From: Acidobacteriota bacterium
Lineage (GTDB): Bacteria > Acidobacteriota > UBA6911
Length of the DNA: 43,862 nt
NCBI GenBank assembly: GCA_016934295.1
Contig: JAFGTD010000123.1
Location: 1 to 43,862, forward strand
Reading direction: 5' to 3'
Part shown: positions 34,257-42,775 of the stretch, piece by piece
Layout of the letters: each line of letters opens with the position of its first letter
Position numbering within the stretch: position 1 is the first letter of the stretch
Translations under genes and position numbers: made by a program
The notes under the pieces: model-generated
The model's database searches: none
What the model was told of the DNA's origin: nothing
Seen by the model: only the letters and a program-made list of their open reading frames with translations

Positions 34257-36892
34257 TGAGCAGTCTCCTCCTCGCTCGGCGCATTCCGTTCAGAAATGCG
34301 ACAAAGACAAGCCAGGTCGCAATATCGACACTGTTTGGCAGTATCTTTCGGATCTACTTCCGCGTGTCCCGCTTTGAAATCCGATCCGATCTTTTCCAAT
34401 ACGGTGCGCCACTCGTTTATCTTTGCAGCGAGATCCACCGATTCGCATTGCCGGATAGTCAGGTCATCAACAAGCCCAAGAAAACGCATATCCCCGGTCC
34501 TTACCCGGGCAAACAGAATCCCGGCCAGGGGTTTTTCATGAATGGTGCTGTACAGAGGCAACTGCGGTTCATCCGGCCGGTCTGAATCCCAGGATCTTTG
34601 ACTCGTTACCCCGGTCTTGTAATCGATAATCACTTCCCTTCCATCGGCCAGGCGGTCCACACGGTCAATCTTTACCTTGAAGCGGATGCCGCCGACTTCC
34701 GCATACTTTTCCTCCTCGGGTCTGATAACTTCAAAGGGCTGCTGCCTGTTTTTATCGATTTCCAGCCAGTCGCGTATTAGCTGCCGCAGTCTTTTCCTCT
34801 CCAGCGCGGCGAAACTCTTCGGGAGAGTGCTTCCGCGATTCCGCTCGAGCCGGGCTATCGCAACGTCAACTGAATTGTCAATAATCTCATCCAGGTTCCG
34901 GCTGGAGCAGAGGGCCTCGCTTGTTTTCAGCTGCTTCCACACTTCTTCGAGAACGGCGTGGACGAGAGTGCCCCGCGCCCTGGGATCCAGCCCGGGAACC
35001 GGATCCTCAAGTTTCTTTGCCCCCAACCGGAGTTCGGCAAAGGCACGGAACGGACATACGGACTGATACTGAAAAACACTGGTTCCACCCCGTTGACGGG
35101 CTGTATCACCCAGAGGGGGCGCCATTTCATCTACGAAGGTTTCCGCTTCCCCGGATTCCCGAATTGCAGCCGTTACCGAGGAGCCCCCCCACAGACACAG
35201 GTTGCAGGCCTCCCCGCGGGGAATGGCTGCAATCAAGGGGCTGGCATCAAGTTCGCGGTCTTCCGTCCGTTCAGGGTAGCTCAGAACTACGCCGGTTCCG
35301 CTTGAAAGGAGTCGTTTGGTTGCCAGGGCAGCGAACTCCAGCTCTCTCTCCGGCGAACTCCTCGGGATTCCCTCTTCCCGCTGCAGGCTGATTGGGAGGA
35401 AGGGGTTCGGGTTGCATGGACCCGGCCAGTCTTCATCATGGAGACCTGCAACCCATAGATGGGCAAATGAAAGACCGGATGCTTCGAGTATCCCTAAAAT
35501 CTGCACGGGCGTCTCACCGGTTTCCGGCTGAAACATGTGATTGCCGGCCAGGCGTTTCAACACAGAAACGGCTTCTCCTCCTGTCATCTTTTCCCCGGTC
35601 AAAGCGGTAGAGGCAAAGTTCGACAGGAGTTCATTCCAGGACTGCATCGTTTGAAATTCAATACTGTTCAGCGGGCGTTCACCGGGCCACCCAAAGGCTT
35701 CCAGCACGGCAGAAAAAGTGTGGCTCCACGAAACTGCTGTTTGAACCGAAGATGATTTGCCGCACACTTCCTGCCATTTTCTTAGAATTCGCTCCAGCAA
35801 TGGGCAGGCAGGGTCACTCTGCCGACACAGTCGAAGCACGTTTGAGGTCGGTACCCGGTTTCCACAATACTTCCGGAGGCGCTTGTCAAGCAGCGCCCGA
35901 GCGGTATGTTCCGTATCTGCGCCAGAAAGGTAGGAGCTGCGAAGGAGGTTGCTGATTTCACTCCACTCGTTCTCACCCGGAGAAAGGCTCAGAAGAGCGA
36001 GCGCGTTTTTGATTATGGGATAGGACGAAAGAGCGTTGCCCGCAGAAATATTTATTAGTTTGGGCGGCTGAATTTTCCCCGGCAACTGTGAAACCGGTTC
36101 AAGGATTCCGCGGAAAATGCGTTCCACCACGTTCCGTCGTGAGGCGAGGCCGACGACAACAACGCCGATCCTTCCCTGAACTCCGGATTCAAGCAGTGCC
36201 CGCGCCCATCGTGCGGCCGCCTCAATCTCCTGTTCGGAATCGGGAAAGGGAACGCGAACCGTGTCGGCATTGGTTTCCGGTGTTTCGACATCCAGCTTAT
36301 TAATGCTGCAGCCGGATTTTGAAGTTGTATCCAGGAAATCCTGTTGTTGTGGAGTGAATTCATCGAAACCGGCTAAAAGGACACAGTCAGGCAGCTGCAA
36401 CTGCGTAATTTCATCCCTCAAAACATCGGCGATCCGGGCTTGCTCCAGCCAGCCACCTTTATCGCAAACAGAGAGGAAGCGGTTTGCCCAGTCAACAAAA
36501 GCTCGCGAGTCTTCATTTCCCAAGCTCTCAACTTGCGACATAGCCAGGCGCCATTGGTTGGCGAGAAGCCATGCCTCCTGTGCAACCGACGCAGCACTGT
36601 GGGGTTGCAGCAACTCCCGGGATTCGGGAGAGTTTCGAATAATACGCTCCCAGAGTATTTGTTCCTGCCAGCTGCTTAATAATGTTCTTGGATTTTCGCT
36701 TTTATAGAGCAGCTGCCGCCAGAAATCAGCCATCCAGTCGGACCAGGTCAGTATTGGGGGAGATTCCCACGCGCTCAATCCATTTGTTTGCTGGTATGTA
36801 TTGAATTCCTGCCGCAGGGTGCGGGCAAGGCGTCGCGTTGCCGTAATTACCGTTTCCCCCTGTCGAAGAGCACTCAATACTTGTTCTTGCAT
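34253..36892 (-). CDS. AddB-like PD-(D/E)XK nuclease, probable DNA repair protein
   Basis: A roughly 879-residue partner of the helicase. The first two thirds resemble an inactivated helicase fold (ITATRRLARTLRQEF; WVAGLHDEDWPGPCNPNPFLP). The C-terminal third is a RecB-type nuclease: GTLVHAVLEEVWKQL, then VKIDRVDRLADGREVIIDYKTG near 740-755. Four cysteines are placed as in AddB Fe-S nucleases: SVCPFRAF near 611, then CRYCDLACLC near 850 (C-x2-C-x5-C). A [4Fe-4S] cluster is therefore likely. I start at ATG 36892 (MQEQVLSALRQ), eight bases after AAGGA. The track start 36925 is a GTG without a ribosome site. The layout fits the family I know as TIGR03623 (from memory). Confidence 0.87.
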   Translation of the reverse strand: MQEQVLSALRQGETVITATRRLARTLRQEFNTYQQTNGLSAWESPPILTWSDWMADFWRQLLYKSENPRTLLSSWQEQILWERIIRNSPESRELLQPHSAASVAQEAWLLANQWRLAMSQVESLGNEDSRAFVDWANRFLSVCDKGGWLEQARIADVLRDEITQLQLPDCVLLAGFDEFTPQQQDFLDTTSKSGCSINKLDVETPETNADTVRVPFPDSEQEIEAAARWARALLESGVQGRIGVVVVGLASRRNVVERIFRGILEPVSQLPGKIQPPKLINISAGNALSSYPIIKNALALLSLSPGENEWSEISNLLRSSYLSGADTEHTARALLDKRLRKYCGNRVPTSNVLRLCRQSDPACPLLERILRKWQEVCGKSSSVQTAVSWSHTFSAVLEAFGWPGERPLNSIEFQTMQSWNELLSNFASTALTGEKMTGGEAVSVLKRLAGNHMFQPETGETPVQILGILEASGLSFAHLWVAGLHDEDWPGPCNPNPFLPISLQREEGIPRSSPERELEFAALATKRLLSSGTGVVLSYPERTEDRELDASPLIAAIPRGEACNLCLWGGSSVTAAIRESGEAETFVDEMAPPLGDTARQRGGTSVFQYQSVCPFRAFAELRLGAKKLEDPVPGLDPRARGTLVHAVLEEVWKQLKTSEALCSSRNLDEIIDNSVDVAIARLERNRGSTLPKSFAALERKRLRQLIRDWLEIDKNRQQPFEVIRPEEEKYAEVGGIRFKVKIDRVDRLADGREVIIDYKTGVTSQRSWDSDRPDEPQLPLYSTIHEKPLAGILFARVRTGDMRFLGLVDDLTIRQCESVDLAAKINEWRTVLEKIGSDFKAGHAEVDPKDTAKQCRYCDLACLCRISERNAPSEEETAQ

Positions 36893-37428
36893 GCAGAAGT
36901 CCTTGGATTTACAGGCAGCACTCACTATGGCGTAATCTTGATTGGATAACCAAGCCGGTCATCCAATGACCTGAATTATGCAATCTGGATCTACAACATT
37001 CTAATCCCCAATACTCGTATAATTTTACATGACTGGAGCAGCATATCGGGTCACACACTGAAAAATAATTAATATGTTCGGGGCAAATGGCAATAATCTC
37101 ATAATAGCCTGGGGAATAGTGTTTATTTGTAGTAATTTAATAGATATTACAGGATCAATGGTGCAGTTTTAACGTTCAAAGTTCACACGTTCGCACCGGG
37201 GATTTCATAAAAATGATTTAAAATAAATCTTCGATGCACGTTGAACGCTAAACCAAAAGCACTGTTAAATGTTCAAACGTATTACGTGCAACCATGTTGT
37301 TACATGTCCTGTTGAATGCTTGCACATTGAATGTTTACGCGGCGAGCCATCTAATGTATAAATTATTTAAGTAACTAATTATAATGTACTTATAGATATT
37401 TATACATGTTTAGACTAAGGTAGGTGTT
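36893..37428. other. 536-base AT-rich spacer with degenerate AACGTT repeats and a possible promoter
   Basis: No gene is seen. From about 37168 to 37345 it carries degenerate AACGTT-family material (TTTAACGTTCAAAGTTCACACG; TAAACCAAAAGCACTGTTAA, the latter close to copy B). A TATAAT at 37380-37385 in very AT-rich DNA could be the -10 box for the 37429 gene, but no good -35 was found. AAGGTAGGTGTT just upstream of 37429 is its ribosome site. Confidence 0.45.
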
Positions 37429-38406
37429 ATGTTTAAAGAAGATGAGGTCAAGCAGCTGCAGGCGCTGTTTGGAAGATTCACGAACACGGTTGAATTTTCT
37501 CTCCACGGGACGGAAGAAAATGAATTCGGCCGAAAACTGGAAAACCTGGTTGCTGAGGTCTGCCGCCTATCCGATGGAAAGTGTGTCGTTGTTTCGAAGG
37601 CTACGGATTCCCCTGCGGTTGTCGCCCCCGGTTTCACAGTGGGCCGGGGAGGGCAATCGAGTATCGTATACGCGGCCCTGCCTACCGGACACCAGTTCCC
37701 GCCGTTTCTGAAAATCCTCGAGACGCTTGGATCGGATACATCCCCGATAGCGGGTAACGATGCCTCGTCGGACCGGTCCCGGGCTGAATTGCTGATTCTG
37801 ATTTCCGACAGCTGTCCGCGCTGCCCTCTGGTGGTGGAAGCCGCTGGGATATCGACATGCGAGAATCCGTCGATTTTGACCTGCATCGCCGATGTCATGC
37901 AGTTTCAGGAATTCGTAAAGGAATACAAAATCCAGTCGGTTCCCGCTACGGTGCTGGACCGGAAAATCGTTCTGATAGGGGCATTGTCGGCCGACCGGAT
38001 TATGGAATTGGTCCGGAGCAGGGGAACCCCGAAATTTGAGATTGAGAGGATCGGATCTCTGATAGAAAGACAGAATATTGAGGAAGCGGCCGCGAGCCTT
38101 GAAGGCGAAGCGGGACGCACCGTCGTCCTGGATCTTTTACAGGATGTAGAATTTTCCAAACGCTTGAGTGGACTGGTTGTTGTTGAGAAAGCTCTCGAGA
38201 ATAATCCGGATGCGGTTCGGGCCATGGTGCCGTCTCTGCTGCCCATGCTGACGCACGACGATGCGCGCATTCGCGGAGATATTGCCGATCTGCTGGGCAA
38301 GATCGGCGATCCGCAGGCAATCCCGCAACTCGAACCGCTGACGCGCGATCCCGACCCCGATGTCGCCGAAGCCGCCGCGGATGCCCTCGAAGAGCTTAAA
38401 GAATAA
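37429..38406 (+). CDS. Thioredoxin-fold protein with C-terminal HEAT-like repeats
   Basis: This 325-residue cytoplasmic protein has an N-terminal half resembling the tandem thioredoxin-fold PDO/glutaredoxin-like proteins. The first fold (about 1-105) lacks a CxxC. The second (about 117-200) has the redox motif CPRC (C129-P-R-C132), preceded by LLILISDS, and a cis-proline segment IQSVPATVLD (P172). From about 265 to the end are HEAT-like helix pairs (HDDARIRGDIADLLGKIGDP; RDPDPDVAEAAADALEELKE). The start follows AAGGTAGG. It is a single gene converging on the glycosyltransferase gene across a perfect inverted repeat. A thiol-disulfide or peroxide-signalling role with protein binding by the repeats is inferred. 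Confidence 0.78.
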   Translation: MFKEDEVKQLQALFGRFTNTVEFSLHGTEENEFGRKLENLVAEVCRLSDGKCVVVSKATDSPAVVAPGFTVGRGGQSSIVYAALPTGHQFPPFLKILETLGSDTSPIAGNDASSDRSRAELLILISDSCPRCPLVVEAAGISTCENPSILTCIADVMQFQEFVKEYKIQSVPATVLDRKIVLIGALSADRIMELVRSRGTPKFEIERIGSLIERQNIEEAAASLEGEAGRTVVLDLLQDVEFSKRLSGLVVVEKALENNPDAVRAMVPSLLPMLTHDDARIRGDIADLLGKIGDPQAIPQLEPLTRDPDPDVAEAAADALEELKE

Positions 38407-38407
38407 A

Positions 38408-38501
38408 AAATGGTGACAGGCTGGAATTTCACTTTTTTCCCATCGCGTGGAATTTAGAGCCACTGCTCGAAAAAAAGTGAAATTCCAGCCTGTCACCATT
38501 T
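38408..38501. repeat. Perfect 31-base inverted repeat between convergent genes
   Basis: The left arm 38408-38438 (AAATGGTGACAGGCTGGAAT...) and the right arm 38471-38501 are exact reverse complements with a 32-base loop. They lie two bases after one stop codon and overlap the other. Each arm ends in a run of six A or T, so it can work as a terminator in both directions. The GGTGACAGGCTGG motif resembles REP-like repeats that I recall from environmental bacteria (from memory). Confidence 0.92.
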
Positions 38502-39738
38502 ATCGAACGCTTTGTTCCGTCCGGTCCTGCAGCTTATGTGCGGATGCCTGGGGGCGCCATTCTCCGCTTGCGGGTTCCGGGAAGACAATAAAACGGCGGG
38601 CCAGGAAATTCGGGACCAATCCCGCCGCCGAGGCGAGGAGTTTTGCCGTCCCCGGTGTGAAAAGAAAGTAGTTTACGAAAATCCCGGTCAATACTGCATC
38701 CAGCACGGATACAACCGAAACCATTACCAGGTATATCAAAATTTCTTTAAACGAACTCCATCTTGCCTGATGGCGGAATAAAATCCGGATGCAGAGGATG
38801 TAGTTTAGTAACGCCGCGGCGAAAAATGCGGCCAGCGCGGCTCCTGTAAGCCCGATACCGTGCAACAACAGCGCCAGGAAAACGAAAAGATTCAGTATCG
38901 CCGCCGGGATTCCGACAAACAGGTACAGAAAAAACTGCACCGGCAGGGGGGCATGGTGGCCGTTGTATTTTAGAATGCAGTAGACGGCGCGCAGCCCATC
39001 CTTGAAGCCGATCTTTTTCCCCTCACGATAGGTTCTCCCGTAATAGGATATCCCGGTTTCGAAAATCCTCACGCGCATGTGTGCGATTTTGGCGATGATT
39101 TCGGGTTCGAAGCCGAATCGATTTTCCCGAATTTCGATTTTATTGAGAACATTGTGCCGGAATACCTTGTAACAGGTTTCCATGTCGGTCAGGTTCAGGT
39201 CGGAAAATATATTCGACAGGAATGTCAGAAACTTGTTGCCTACGTAATGCCAGAAGTAAAGAACCCGGTGCATCCCGGTGGAGAGAAACCTGGATCCGAT
39301 CACGACATCCGCCCGGTCCTGGATGAGGGGAACCAGGAGTTTTTTAAGATCGTTCGGATCGTATTCGAGATCCGCATCCTGGACGGCCACAAAGGCGCCT
39401 GTTGCCCTATTGAATCCCGTTCGGAGGGCGGCTCCCTTACCTGTATTTTGTTCGTGCCGGATAACCTGGACCCGGGGATATTCTTTCCTGAGCCGAAGTG
39501 CTATCGCATGGCTCCGGTCGGTGGAACAGTCGTCCACGATGATGACATCGATATCGAGGTTTTCATCCTGGATCGACAGGACCGCTTCCACGCATTTCCT
39601 GAGGGTGCGTTCCTCGTTATAGCAGGGGATAACTACGCTCAGAGTCGCCGGGCTGTCAATCGGATTCCCTGTTTCGGCCAATCGTGAACCTCCGGTTTCT
39701 GATATATCGGTGAGCCTTCGGGCCCGCGTTTTATTCAA
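38500..39738 (-). CDS. DPM1-like family 2 glycosyltransferase with GtrA-like membrane domain
   Basis: A 412-residue protein. Residues about 33-250 are a GT2 glycosyltransferase of the dolichyl-phosphate-mannose-synthase type (LSVVIPCYNEERTLRKCVEA, VIIVDDCSTDRS, NTGKGAALRTGF, VQDADLEYDP). It presumably makes a polyprenyl-phosphate sugar on the inner face of the membrane. Residues about 265-395 form a GtrA-like domain of four helices (FFLYLFVGIPAAILNLFVFL ... LLASAAGLVPNFLARRFIVF) that may help the lipid-linked sugar cross or stay at the membrane. The start is TTG 39738, with GAGG about five bases upstream; no other good start precedes the domain. The gene stands alone, diverging from the MFS gene. 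Confidence 0.9.
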   Translation of the reverse strand: MNKTRARRLTDISETGGSRLAETGNPIDSPATLSVVIPCYNEERTLRKCVEAVLSIQDENLDIDVIIVDDCSTDRSHAIALRLRKEYPRVQVIRHEQNTGKGAALRTGFNRATGAFVAVQDADLEYDPNDLKKLLVPLIQDRADVVIGSRFLSTGMHRVLYFWHYVGNKFLTFLSNIFSDLNLTDMETCYKVFRHNVLNKIEIRENRFGFEPEIIAKIAHMRVRIFETGISYYGRTYREGKKIGFKDGLRAVYCILKYNGHHAPLPVQFFLYLFVGIPAAILNLFVFLALLLHGIGLTGAALAAFFAAALLNYILCIRILFRHQARWSSFKEILIYLVMVSVVSVLDAVLTGIFVNYFLFTPGTAKLLASAAGLVPNFLARRFIVFPEPASGEWRPQASAHKLQDRTEQSVR

Positions 39739-39998
39739 GAAACCTCATCGAGGATTATGCGCTGTAATGCTTAATCCATATCAGTATCTCATATCGGGCC
39801 CGGATGCCATATATTTCTCTTCCGGACAGGCCGCCGCCTTCGGGCGGAATCCCGGGCTACGGAAAGGCGGGCCGGGCATGGAGTCGCCTGAAACGTGCAA
39901 TGAAGCTGCCGGAAAATGGTAGTATTTTACGGGCCGGTGGACCGGACCGGTCCTGTTACGGATTCAGACGGGCCGGATGTGTGAAGGAGAAGCTTTCG

Positions 39999-41159
39999 TT
40001 GAGCGACACCTATAAAAAGAGGGATTTCGGACTCGGCCTGCTTGCACTGTTTTTTGCGTTCTTGAGCCATACGCTCTTTTACCTCTTTCCCCTCTTTCTC
40101 GAACAGTTCCAGCCCTCGAAGAGCCGGGTCGGGCTGATCATGGGCGTTTACAGCCTTACGGCCATCGTGGTCCGTCCCTTTTTCGGCCGCATCATCGACG
40201 AATGGGGCCCGCGCCGGATTACGTTCTACAGCCTGGTCGCCATGCTGGTCGTCGTTCCCTGGTTTCACATGGTCGAGAGTGCGGGTTCCCTGGCAATTAT
40301 ACTGCGCGCCCTGATGGGCGTGGGTTGGGGAACGTGCATGGTCGCCATCATGGCGATGTGTTCCGATCTGTCTCCCAGGAATCGGCTGGCGCATTCGCTC
40401 GGGTTGATCGGCGTTTCGGCGATCGTGGCCAGCGCAGTGGGACCGATGCTGGCCGAAGAGATCATTCAGTATTTCGGTTTCGGCGGCATTTTCAATATGA
40501 GCCTGATATTTGTGATAGTTGCCATGGTCTGCGTTCTGGCCGTAAAAGAAAAGCCCCGAACGGGCCGGTCCGACCGGACCTCAAAGCTCCGGCTGCTTCG
40601 CCGATATCCACTGGCGGTCATCGGCATTATTATGATCATGCCTTTGGTACACGGGGCCGTAAGGGGATCCGTGATCAATTTCATCGCCCTTTTCGGCTAT
40701 GATGCCGGATTTGACCGGGTCGCCCCCTTCTTTATTACATTCTCGGCCGCGGCCGTGCTGGCCAGGGTGGGCATCGGGGACCTTGCGGACCGCTACGGCC
40801 GGAAGATCGTCATCTTCCCCTCCGCCCTGATCATCAGCCTCAATCTGTTCTGGATTGCCGGGATGGAAAGTTATACCAGCTTTGTCGTCTGCGGATTCAT
40901 CGCCGGCCTGGGGCAGGGACTGCTTTTTCCCGCACTCAGCGCCTATCTGATCGATTTCTTCGGACGCGAGAACAAGAGCTTTTCTCTCGCCCTGTATACG
41001 TCGCTTTTCGATGCGGGCCTGGGGCTGGGCTCCCCCCTGTTCGGCTGGATTTCCGACCTGTCCGGCTATCGTGTCATGTACTTCGTTGCGGGAATGATGC
41101 TGCTCGTATTCACCACCCTCTTTACGATTAAATCCCCAACCCTGAGTATTAAGAAATAG
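39999..41159 (+). CDS. Major facilitator superfamily transporter
   Basis: A 386-residue, twelve-helix MFS permease. The first helix begins at GLGLLALFFAFLSHTLFYLF. The MFS loop 2-3 motif is RPFFGRIIDEWGPRR, and its second-half echo is ARVGIGDLADRYGRK. I start at TTG 39999 (LSDTYKKRDFG), with AAGGAGAAG nine bases upstream. The ORF-track start at 39804 would add about 65 residues of non-conserved, arginine-rich sequence before the first helix. The substrate cannot be told. It is followed by the GTGCTAAC tandem repeat. Confidence 0.88.
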   Translation: MSDTYKKRDFGLGLLALFFAFLSHTLFYLFPLFLEQFQPSKSRVGLIMGVYSLTAIVVRPFFGRIIDEWGPRRITFYSLVAMLVVVPWFHMVESAGSLAIILRALMGVGWGTCMVAIMAMCSDLSPRNRLAHSLGLIGVSAIVASAVGPMLAEEIIQYFGFGGIFNMSLIFVIVAMVCVLAVKEKPRTGRSDRTSKLRLLRRYPLAVIGIIMIMPLVHGAVRGSVINFIALFGYDAGFDRVAPFFITFSAAAVLARVGIGDLADRYGRKIVIFPSALIISLNLFWIAGMESYTSFVVCGFIAGLGQGLLFPALSAYLIDFFGRENKSFSLALYTSLFDAGLGLGSPLFGWISDLSGYRVMYFVAGMMLLVFTTLFTIKSPTLSIKK

Positions 41160-41173
41160 AACATCGGATCAGC

Positions 41174-41245
41174 GTGCTAACGTGCCAACGTGCTAACGTG
41201 CTAACGTGCTAACGTGCCAACGTACTAACGTGCTAACGTGCTAAC
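41174..41245. repeat. GTGCTAAC tandem repeat, nine 8-base units
   Basis: Nine head-to-tail octamers: six are exactly GTGCTAAC, two are GTGCCAAC and one is GTACTAAC. AACGTTCAACATCGAACG-type sequence follows to about 41300. The same octamer, or its complement GTTAGCAC, is found at 25850-25872 and 27024-27050. There are no unique spacers, so it is not a CRISPR array. Confidence 0.92.
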
Positions 41246-41380
41246 GTTCAACATCGAACGTCGAACGAAGAACGTTAGAACGTTGGAATCCAACGCGTTG
41301 TAATATATGACTTCGTTTGATACCGGTATTATATATTTGCAATATTATATGGGTCTTTTTATGGAGTCGGATCCGCCTAT

Positions 41381-41457
41381 GGAGTGCGCGAGCTTGCTTG
41401 CGCCTTCGCCTCGACATGCCCAATAGTAATAAAGGCGGCAGCTTGCTGCCGCACTCC
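41381..41457. repeat. GGAGTGCG...CGCACTCC inverted repeat
   Basis: The left arm 41381-41406 (GGAGTGCGCGAGCTTGCTTG...) and the right arm 41432-41457 (...GCAGCTTGCTGCCGCACTCC) are imperfect reverse complements around a 25-base loop. Each arm also folds on itself (GCGGCAGCTTGCTGCCGC is a near-palindrome). It lies between the octamer repeat and the ParA-like gene. It resembles an intergenic repeat common in environmental genomes (recollection). Confidence 0.75.
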
Positions 41458-41601
41458 GAAAATCGAAACAACAACATATTGTGGTCTGATTTATTTTATA
41501 CACAACTTATTGTTGATTTCCATAAATAGACCTGTTAGCATTTCATAACAATCCCAACGTGGTCTTCATTGCATTGGGCTTCCTGGAAGGGGGGCTTGAC
41601 T

Positions 41602-42726
41602 ATGCGAACAATTGCCGTAGTGAATCAAAAAGGCGGCTGTGGAAAGACCATCACGGCTATAAACATCTCAGCTTTTCTTGCCAAACAACAACGAAAGGTT
41701 CTGATAATCGACATGGATCCCCAGGGACATACGACCCTGGGCCTGCAAACAGATTCCGTACATCCCGGCGGGACCGTAAGCGAAGTCCTATTGAGAGAAT
41801 CGAACAGGGAAGGTCCCGGGTTGAAGGATGTCCGGCGTGCGGTTTTTCCCGGGCTCGATCTGATTCCGGCCGACATTGTTCTGAGCGGGGTGCCGGACAG
41901 GCTATCGGAGGTCCCCGGGCGGGAGTACAGGTTGGCGAAGGCGCTCTTCGAGGTTCGCGGCAACTATCATTACGTCATTGTGGATTGCCCTCCCAGTGTC
42001 GGCCTGCTGACCTTCAATGCGCTCATGGCCTGCTCTGAAGCGATCATTCCTTTGGATCCGAGCTTTTTCTCGCTGCACGGAATCGGGAAACTGATGGAGA
42101 CTCTCGACGTTTTAGCGCGCCGGGCCGGCCACGACATTGAACCCCGAGCCTTGATAACGCTCTATACGGGCCGCACCGATTTTGTAAGGGAGGTCGTGGC
42201 CGACATCCGGAAGCACTTGCCCGACAGGGTTTTCGACACGATCGTCCGTTTCAGCATCAAGCTCGCTGAAGCTGCAAGCCACGGCCTTCCCATAGTGGAA
42301 TACTGCAGGCGCTGCGCCGGCTACGACGACTATCGGATGGTGACCGCGGAAATCCTCCGGCAGGAAGAGCGCCGGCCCGTGTTTTCCGGTGAGATCGAGG
42401 ATTCGAAGACAGCCACAACCTTCGATATTGGGCAGGCCGATACCCTTGTGCCGTCTGCGCCGGTTTCCACGCCGGAAGGCGTCCTGTTTACACTTGAGGC
42501 GCCCGAGGCTCAGCGTGTACAGATAGCGGGGGATTTCAACTCCTGGGCGCCGGCGGGGAACGAAATGGAGTTCAGCAACGGTGTGTGGCGAACGATCCTA
42601 TCACTGGCCCCCGGCAGATACAAATATCGTTACATTGTGGACGGGGATTGGACGGCTGACCCACTGAATCCCGAAGTGGAACGCAGTCCCTACGGAGACT
42701 ACGACTCCGTGATTGACCTTGAATAA
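41602..42726 (+). CDS. ParA-family ATPase fused to a C-terminal CBM48/AMPK-type glycogen-binding domain
   Basis: A 374-residue protein with two clear domains. Residues 1 to about 260 are a ParA/Soj-type deviant-Walker ATPase: MRTIAVVNQKGGCGKT (signature lysine and GKT), then VLIIDMDPQGHTTLG, HYVIVDCPPSVGLLTFNAL and IIPLDPSFFSLHGIGKLMET. Residues about 295-374 form an E-set CBM48/AMPK1-type domain (VLFTLEAPEAQRVQIAGDFNSW...LAPGRYKYRYIVDGDWTADP), which in other proteins binds glycogen or helps protein contacts. I start at ATG 41602, after AAGGGGGG; the track start at 41569 overlaps that site. No parB gene or visible parS site is nearby. The next gene follows after 49 bases on the same strand and is likely its partner. 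ParA fused to a glycan-binding fold is unusual; its cargo is unknown. Confidence 0.88.
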   Translation: MRTIAVVNQKGGCGKTITAINISAFLAKQQRKVLIIDMDPQGHTTLGLQTDSVHPGGTVSEVLLRESNREGPGLKDVRRAVFPGLDLIPADIVLSGVPDRLSEVPGREYRLAKALFEVRGNYHYVIVDCPPSVGLLTFNALMACSEAIIPLDPSFFSLHGIGKLMETLDVLARRAGHDIEPRALITLYTGRTDFVREVVADIRKHLPDRVFDTIVRFSIKLAEAASHGLPIVEYCRRCAGYDDYRMVTAEILRQEERRPVFSGEIEDSKTATTFDIGQADTLVPSAPVSTPEGVLFTLEAPEAQRVQIAGDFNSWAPAGNEMEFSNGVWRTILSLAPGRYKYRYIVDGDWTADPLNPEVERSPYGDYDSVIDLE

Positions 42727-42775
42727 AGGCAGCGTATACCTGACGGCTGAGATTGTTCTTTAGGGTGATGATAAC

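Noticed and set aside
41174-41245. Possible CRISPR array
   Set aside because: The units are 8 bases with no unique spacers, and no cas genes are in the window. It is a simple tandem repeat.
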